Assembly: GCF_902635505.1 (NCBI RefSeq)
Contig: NC_045427.1
Location: 87,961,960-88,025,959, forward strand
Direction: 5' to 3'
Source of the DNA: Sarcophilus harrisii
Lineage: Eukaryota > Chordata > Mammalia > Dasyuromorphia > Dasyuridae
Length of the DNA stretch: 64,000 nt
A program made the position numbers and the translations under genes. A model generated the notes under the pieces. That model ran no database searches. It was not told the DNA's origin and saw only the letters and a program-made list of their open reading frames with translations. Positions 58,801-64,000 of this stretch are shown here, piece by piece. Numbering within the stretch: position 1 is the stretch's first letter; each line of letters begins with the position of its first letter.

Positions 58801-60310
58801 TTCTCTTACTAGTGATTTGGAACAGTCTTTCATATAATTTTTTATACTTTACAGTCCTTGTGAGAATGGTTTGTTCATATCCTTGGATGCTGTATCCCTT
58901 TGGAAATAGCTTTTCTAAAATATTTAACATAATTTAGCTATGTACCATTATCAGTAATTTGTGGCAAAGATTTTTTTTTTCCCTTCTCAGTTTGCTTCCT
59001 TTTTGGGGTGATTTCTTTGCTTTTACAAAAGATTTTCATCTACATGTATGTAATTAAAATTTGTTATTTTATCTTGTTTATGCTAATTGGTTCTAAAAAG
59101 AAGTGTTTTTTTAGTAATTTTCTTTTCTTTTTGTTTGTTTTTCAGGCTTCACCAGGCAATCTTTCCCAGTTTGAAGAAGTTCTCTTTGGCAGCAGCGATA
59201 TGTCATGTTCCGTTGGTGGTGTAGGTGTTAAGCTGTCTATTGTTGATGGCCAGAGATTAGTTGGGGTTGGGTATGTTGACTCCATACAGAGGAAACTAGG
59301 ACTGTGTGAGTTTCCAGACAATGATCAATTCTCCAATCTAGAAGCTCTGCTGATTCAGATTGGCCCAAAGGAATGTGTGCTACCTGGAGGTGAAACTGCT
59401 GGGGACATGGGAAAACTGAGACAGGTAAGAAAGGGGGAAAGAGTTCATGCTAATTTTTTAAAATTCAATTTTATTTTATTTCCAGCTCCAAATTTTCTTC
59501 CCTCGTCCCTCCCCCAAGAATTGAAGACCCCTCTTCCCCCAACAAAATCCAAAGCTCATTACAAATATGTATAGCTATTCAAAATATATTTTCACATTAA
59601 CATTGTCCATCCAGATAGAAGGAAAGAAAGGAAAAGAAAATATGCTTTGTTCTGCACTCTGAATTTGTCACCTTTCTATAGAAGGTGGGTAACATGATTC
59701 ATTATGAATCCTTTAGAATTGTGATTGGTCATTGTGTTGAGCAGAATTCCTAAATGACTTAATACTAATGAAGTATAACAACAACAAAAAAAATCTAAAA
59801 CTCTTAGAAAAGAGCACCATTTAGAGAAAACCCAGAACAAAAAAGGGCCATTGGGTTGCTCTAATTATGTTTTATAAAAACATTTTTTGAAATATTTTTT
59901 AAAAACTGAACATTTTAGCTCTGATTTTTCTAAAAAAGAGAGAAATCATTTTGGGTTGTGTTTTTATATAATTATGCCACTCATTACAGAATTAAGGCAA
60001 GGAAGAGAAGTACCTTAACTATATTAAAGCAATTATAACTGGGATAATTTAATTGATACTTTATAAGCTTAAATTAAATAATCAGTTTGTTTTCAAAAGG
60101 TTGACAAATTTTGTTTTTCAGTAAAATCATTAAAAGGGAACACATTTGTATTTTTAAAAATAGGTTATTGAGAGAGGAGGAATTCTGATCACAGAGAGAA
60201 AGAAAACTGACTTTTCAGCAAAAGATATCATTCAGGACCTCAATCGTTTGTTGAAAAGCAAAAAGGGAGATCAAGTCAATAGTGCTGTATTGCCTGAGAT
60301 GGAGAATCAG
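49068..60310 (+). CDS. MSH2: MSH2, DNA mismatch-repair MutS homolog 2 (5' part, exons 1-4)
   Basis: Obligate subunit of MutS-alpha (with MSH6) and MutS-beta (with MSH3), nuclear sensors of mismatches and insertion-deletion loops. Joining 49068-49278, 53690-53844, 59146-59424 and 60164-60310 gives 792 bp, residues 1-264 of a protein of about 930. It begins [20 protein letters not shown] and has very high identity to human MSH2, for example [85 protein letters not shown] and [10 protein letters not shown]. This covers mismatch-binding domain I (about 1-124) and most of connector domain II. Exon sizes 211/155/279/147 match human, all introns are GT/AG, and the ATG has a strong context (caacATGG). 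The ATPase and later exons lie beyond the window. No defect is seen. Confidence 0.98.
49579..49615. repeat. T37 homopolymer in MSH2 intron 1
   Basis: 37 consecutive T, 300 bp downstream of the exon 1 donor, followed by GTGTGTGT. Confidence 0.95.
50310..50515 (-). mobile_element. THER1/MIR SINE, antisense, in MSH2 intron 1
   Basis: atagtgctttacaaatatct, tttaccagcgaggaaactga, gtctagagataagtgactct, cctgagaccagatttgaatt. Confidence 0.7.
51520..51664 (+). mobile_element. WSINE/SINE1-type SINE, sense, ending in G16
   Basis: ggggcagtaggtggcacagt, cagccctgaagtcaggagga, ctgtatgatcctgggcaagt, then 16 consecutive G (51649-51664) where the family normally has an A-rich tail. Confidence 0.85.
51690..51890 (-). 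mobile_element. L2 fragment, antisense, in MSH2 intron 1
   Basis: ccaggttgtaaaagacttta, aatgctaagtagatcatttg, aggg(a)gacactggtctcc. Confidence 0.45.
52925..53190 (+). mobile_element. L2 3' end, sense, in MSH2 intron 1
   Basis: gatgatgagttctttaagac, agctgggcatttaccacagt, tatggcacataataaatact. Confidence 0.7.
53690..53844 (+). CDS. MSH2: MSH2 exon 2
   Basis: 155 bp, residues 71-122. Acceptor tttctttag, donor gtaatt. Encodes [20 protein letters not shown] through [10 protein letters not shown]. Confidence 0.97.
54235..54340 (+). mobile_element. RTE/BovB-like 3' tail (LINE or MAR1), sense
   Basis: atgactcccatatctttgtc, gaatagtatggtccacagag, tcatgaagagttggacttga. The tagtatggtcc block is more RTE-like than MAR1-like. 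Confidence 0.6.
54986..55250 (-). mobile_element. L1-type 3' end, antisense, exact 17-bp target duplication, MSH2 intron 2
   Basis: Poly-T, then taactttttattgacagaac, ccctccctccctccatcccc, tgtgcagaaccgaatagttc. Duplication ttatgcaattatttttc at 54969-54985 and 55251-55267. It differs from the other L1 tails here, so it is another family. Confidence 0.8.
56570..56830 (-). mobile_element. Unclassified interspersed repeat, second copy
   Basis: Related to 16250-16680 by catttcaagaaagc, gtccatcttt, tttgttctctgttg. A reversed L1 ORF2-end fragment precedes it (about 56440-56550, ttagtcattcctcaatctat). Confidence 0.35.
57000..58580 (-). mobile_element. L1 ORF1/5' region, antisense, split by a SINE, in MSH2 intron 2
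   Basis: gtttgctggataataatgtt and caaagaatttctttctttct resemble a reversed ORF1 region. 57993-58570 resembles the ORF1 start and 5' L1 sequence (tccttgggtgggggaaggga, accccaaaccaagaacttga), shared with 770-950. A SINE lies at 57855-57992. Confidence 0.45.
57855..57992 (-). mobile_element. WSINE/SINE1-type SINE, antisense
   Basis: ggcaattggggttaagtgac, ttgcccagggtcacacagtt, cagcactctatccacttcat. Preceded by a (TTTA)n tail at 57785-57825. Confidence 0.82.
58769..58798 (+). repeat. (GT)n microsatellite, MSH2 intron 2
   Basis: About 15 GT units, uninterrupted. Confidence 0.95.
59146..59424 (+). CDS. MSH2: MSH2 exon 3
   Basis: 279 bp, residues 123-215, [20 protein letters not shown] through [11 protein letters not shown]. 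Acceptor ttttcag, donor gtaaga. The open frame continues past the donor by chance, but the GT junction and homology fix the exon end. Confidence 0.97.
59450..59765 (-). mobile_element. Older L1-like 3' region, antisense, MSH2 intron 3
   Basis: T-rich start, gaatcctttagaattgtgat, tggtcattgtgttgagcaga. Related to 6690-6995. It begins only about 25 bp after the exon 3 donor. Confidence 0.4.
60164..60310 (+). CDS. MSH2: MSH2 exon 4
   Basis: 147 bp, residues 216-264, [20 protein letters not shown] through VLPEMENQ. Acceptor aaatag, donor gtatgt. Exon 5 is not found up to 64000, so intron 4 is longer than 3.69 kb. Confidence 0.97.
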
Positions 60311-60527
60311 GTATGTAAATTAAATGTATGGATTTATTTTTAAGTCAGTGTTATTTTTCTAGTGAAAGATTCACTAGAAAGAAATATAGTACATTAACTT
60401 TATATCAATTGCAAATAATATTTGCTGTCATCATTGAACTGGGGAGTCTTTGGGATAAGTTTGTATTTGAAAAGAAAGAAAAGTAGATATTTATGTATCA
60501 CCACAAAATTAATGTGGAAATAGCAGT

Positions 60528-60534
<7 letters not shown>

Positions 60535-60558
<24 letters not shown>

Positions 60559-60740
60559 GGCAAGGCAATTGGGATTAAGTGTTTGCCCAGGGTCACACAG
60601 CTAGTATTAAATGTCTGAGACTGGATTTGAATTCAGGTACTCCTGATTTCAGGGCTGATGTTCTATACACTAACATCAGTTCTGAAGTCAGGAGTACCTG
60701 AGTACTGAGTATACACTGTCCTATCTAGCTGCCCCTGTGC
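60535..60740 (-). mobile_element. WSINE/SINE1-type SINE, antisense, with internal palindrome, MSH2 intron 4
   Basis: A poly-T run of about 25, ggcaaggcaattgggattaa, gcccagggtcacacagctag and the reversed head ending agctgcccc. A short sense-oriented piece of the same SINE is embedded at 60672-60700. Confidence 0.85.
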
Positions 60741-61084
60741 TTTCTTTTATAGCCATTAAAATTTTTCAAGCCACAATATTTCTTCTATTTACAGCATGCT
60801 TAGGGTCTGGTCCATTTAAAAAATATTTTGTTCATCTCTTTTGTCATAGTACGCTCATTTGTAGAGAGACAGCATCCCTGCTCCTGCTTCTTCTCACTTC
60901 CAGTGAGTCTTTACTTTGGAATAAAGAATTGGTTAAGCAAAGATAACCAGTTCAGTAACATAGTGGCCAAATACGTATAACATTCTATATATGATCCTTT
61001 TTTCAAGTGAGATCTCCTGTTATGAATTAATCTTATCGATTTAACTTTTATTATGGTTTTATGAGGGAAGCAGAAAACAACTTT

Positions 61085-61345
61085 TAAGGGCAATATTGGG
61101 TAGCTAGGTAAAATGGATAGAGCATTGGGCTTGGAATCGGGAAGATTCATCTTTCTGATTTCAGATTAGCCTCAAGACATTTATTAGCCATGTGACTTTG
61201 GGCAAATCACTTAAATCTGTTTCCTCATCTGTAAAATGGGCTTGGAGAAGGAAATGACAAACTACTCTAGTATCCGCCAAGAAAACCCCAAATGGGGTCA
61301 CGAATCATTGGACAGGACTGAAATGACTCATCACTGAAATGCAAT
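61085..61345 (+). mobile_element. MAR1 SINE, sense, MSH2 intron 4
   Basis: tggatagagcattgggcttg, gtttcctcatctgtaaaatg, gcttggagaaggaaatgaca, gccaagaaaaccccaaatgg, ggacaggactgaaatgactc. Confidence 0.87.
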
Positions 61346-61874
61346 CACAACAAATGGTAGTAAGATGAGCAGCTGCTCAAGTTGTACCAACAAATATCTT
61401 GCTTTGATTAAAATATTTTGAAGAGATTTAAGCTATTGTTGTAGCACTATTGTCTTCTGTTTCGAAAACATACACAATGTCACTGCTTATTTTTCTTGAT
61501 TTTTTTTATTTATCATACTTTTTCTTATCTTTTTTTTTTAATATCTCCTTCATTCTTAAATGTGGAATTATGATTTAACTATTTGCTTCAAAGCCAAATG
61601 TTAGATTGTTGTCTGTATTTTCATTTCTTTTAAACATTTGTTTTTACATTATACTAGATTAGCAACAGTATAGGTGTTTGGGATGCAATTAGAATTTTGC
61701 TGTTAGTAGTCTTGATCAGTTGTATTTCTTTTACCTGACAGTTGTTTTGGATTAGAGGGGCACCAAGGAAAATCATTTTTAAAAGTACTTCATTTACAAT
61801 TTTGGGTTTTATTTTTAATATATCCATCCCACTGATGTACCCAGAAAGGCATCCTTTATGATAGTGAATAAACA

Positions 61875-61990
61875 AAGAGCAGCTAGGCCTGGAGTCAGGA
61901 GGACCTGAGTGGCCTCAGATACTTAACACTCACTGTCAGCATGATCCTTGGTAAGTTACAATTGCCTTGCCAAAAAAAAAAAAAAAAAAT
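61875..61990 (+). mobile_element. Short WSINE/SINE1-type SINE, sense, poly(A) tail
   Basis: agcagctaggcctggagtca, ggaggacctgagtggcctca, an internal deletion, then attgccttgcc and about 19 A. Confidence 0.8.
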
Positions 61991-62229
61991 TAGAGAAAAA
62001 AATTCAACATTCACCAGATCTTTAATCTCCAGTCTATACAAATAAAAGAGGGAGGAACCTTCTCATGCCTTTTGGGTGGAATCAGACTTTTCATTTGTTT
62101 TCTTGATTCTAGTTACTTTTATTTATATCAATTCAGGTATGCCCTGCTGTATTTCTTTGTATTCTTTTCATCATTTCTTTTGCTGCAGGAATGTTACATA
62201 CCATTCATGTATTATAATTTGATACATAA

Positions 62230-62379
62230 ATTTGAGTACTAAATTTTTCTCCTTCCCCCAACATAGCGAGCACTATGATATAGATTATACTTGTATAATT
62301 ATGTTAAACATTTCCACATTAGTCATTGTGGAAGAAAGAAGAAACAGAATGAGAGGGGAATACTACAAAGAGGCAAAAA

Positions 62380-62414
<35 letters not shown>

Positions 62415-62875
62415 ATGAAAAAATAGTATGCTTAGGTCTGCAGTCAGACTTCATAGTTCTTTCTCTAAATGTAGATAGCACTTTCCATCAAGAGTCTTTT
62501 GGAATTGTCTTGGATCATTGTATTGCTGTAGAGAATTAAGTCCATGAGTTGATTATTGCACAGAGTTGTTACTCTGTATAATGTTCTTCTGATTGTGTTC
62601 ACTTTACTCAGTATTAGTTCGTTTAAGTCCAGGTTTTTCCTGAAATCTGCTTACTCGTCATTTCTTATAGCATAGTAGTATTCGATTACATTCATATACC
62701 ACAACTTGTTCAGTCGTTCCCCAATTGATGGATATTCCCTCAATTTCTAATTCTTTCCTACCACAGAAAAAGCAGATAGCATAATTTGTTTAGTCATTCC
62801 TCAATTCAAAGATATGTTTTGTTTCTAGTTCTTTGCTACTACAAAAAGTAACACTATAAATATTTGGGATGTCCT
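62230..62875 (-). mobile_element. L1 3' end, antisense, MSH2 intron 4
   Basis: gagtcttttggaattgtctt, ttcttatagcatagtagtat, ttccccaattgatggatatt. Contains an A-run of 31 at 62382-62412. Confidence 0.8.
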
Positions 62876-63487
62876 TTTCTTCCCCCTCCTCTAGACAGCA
62901 AGTAATCCAATATAGGGTAAATATGTGCAATTTTTCTAAACCTATTTCCACATTTATCATGTCACACAAGAAAAATCAGATCAAAAGGGAAAAAAAATTA
63001 GGAAAAACAAACTAACAAGCAAGCAAACAACAATGGTAACAAAAATGAAAATACCATGTGATCCTCACTCAGTCCCCACAGTCCTTTCTCTAAATGCAGA
63101 TGGCTCTTTTTATCACTAGTCTATTAGAATTGGCCCTAATCACCTCATTGTTGAAAAGAACAATATCCATCAGAATTGTTCATCATATAATCTTGCTTTT
63201 GCTGTTTACAATGTTCTTTTGATTCTGTTCACTTCACTTAGGATCAGTTCTTGTCAATTTCTTTAGACTTCTCTGAAATCTGAAATGCTGATTTTTTTCT
63301 TATAGAAGATCCATTACATTCATATACCATAACTTATGCAGCCATTCCCCAACTGATGGGCATCCACTCAGCTTCCAGTTTCTTTCCAACATAAAAGAGG
63401 GCTGCTACAAACATTTTTGCACATGTGGGTCCTTTATTCCTTTTTTGGGATCTCTTTGCAATACAGACCTAATAGAGATACTCAAAG

Positions 63488-63525
<38 letters not shown>

Positions 63526-64000
63526 TATGTTAGTGTGCATGTTAGTGTGCCAGTTTTCTTAGATCTTCTCCAACATTTATCATCTTTTTCTGTCATTGTA
63601 GCCAATTTGAGAAGTGCGAAGCGGGGTACATCAGTGTTGTCTTAATTTGCATTTCTCTAATCAATAGTGATTTAGAGCATTTTTTTATATGATTAGAAAT
63701 GACTTTGATTTCTTCATCTGAAAATTGTTTATATCCTTTGACCACTTATCAGTTGGATAATGGCTTGTATTCTTAAAAATTTGAATCAATTCTCTTTATT
63801 CTATATTTTAGAAATGAAGCCTTTATCAGAAACCTTGGATATAAAAATTTTTTCCTAATTTTTTGCTTCCCTTCTAATCTTGGCTGCATTGGTTTTGTTT
63901 GTACAAAACTTCTTAATTTAACATAATCAAAATGATCTATTTTATATTTCATAGTATTCTCTAGTTCTTTGACCACAAATTCCTTCCTTCTCCACAAATC
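62876..64000 (-). mobile_element. Second L1 3' end with ORF2, antisense, runs off the window
   Basis: Begins again with 3' UTR sequence (agacagcaagtaatccaata), then ORF2. The minus strand at 63773-63997 encodes KYKIDHFDYVKLRSFVQTK, the same region as NFDYTKLKSFCTKKT in the 12-16 kb L1s. A (GT)n run lies at 63491-63520. Confidence 0.85.

Noticed and set aside
1-64000. CRISPR arrays, operons or ribosome-binding sites
   Set aside because: The DNA is vertebrate nuclear sequence. The only regular arrays are microsatellites, the AT-rich array and the pentamer array, none with repeat-spacer structure.

Overview
The window is vertebrate nuclear DNA, almost certainly from a marsupial. The interspersed repeats are typical of marsupials: MAR1-type SINEs with a CORE region and an RTE/BovB-like tail, WSINE/SINE1-type tRNA SINEs, THER1/THER2 (MIR/MIR3) SINEs, marsupial L1 families and old L2 copies. 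An Australian lineage is plausible but not proven. The window carries two single-copy host genes on the + strand, in the same order and orientation as on human chromosome 2p21: EPCAM, complete, then MSH2, 5' part only.

EPCAM. Nine coding exons between 21290 and 33460 join in frame into a 313-residue protein (human 314). It has a signal peptide, a six-cysteine N-terminal motif, a thyroglobulin type-1 domain with CWCV, a C-terminal ectodomain, one transmembrane helix and a short basic tail. A CpG-rich, TATA-less promoter lies at about 20.4-21.3 kb. The probable 3' end is near 33.94 kb.

MSH2. Coding exons 1-4 (49068-49278, 53690-53844, 59146-59424, 60164-60310) have sizes of 211, 155, 279 and 147 bp, matching the human exons as I recall them. 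They encode residues 1-264: the mismatch-binding domain and most of the connector domain. The rest of the gene lies beyond 64000. The promoter sits in a CpG island at about 48.36-49.7 kb with inverted CCAAT, ETS and E2F-type sites.

Layout. 1-20.3 kb is gene-poor DNA upstream of EPCAM, filled with L2 antisense fragments, L1 pieces (two young same-family L1 copies at 12.06-14.0 and 14.9-16.2 kb, both with target-site duplications) and MIR-type SINEs. 20.4-34 kb is EPCAM. 34-48.3 kb is the roughly 15 kb EPCAM-MSH2 spacer, built of L1, MAR1, L2, a Dong-R4/RTE-like LINE, two probable hAT-like fragments and an AT-rich tandem array. 48.36-64 kb is MSH2, with L1 and SINE insertions in its introns.

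I found no new protein-coding system. The observations most worth checking are: a 54-bp patch inside an L1 in the spacer that matches MSH2 intron 1; same-orientation L1 tails on either side of the last EPCAM exon, a layout that could generate the Lynch-type EPCAM deletion; a SINE-derived segment at the edge of the MSH2 CpG island; a tetrabasic RRKR in the EPCAM thyroglobulin loop; and a perfect-looking inverted duplication inside an MSH2 intronic SINE. Repeat family names come from remembered consensus sequences, so boundaries are approximate unless a target-site duplication is given.
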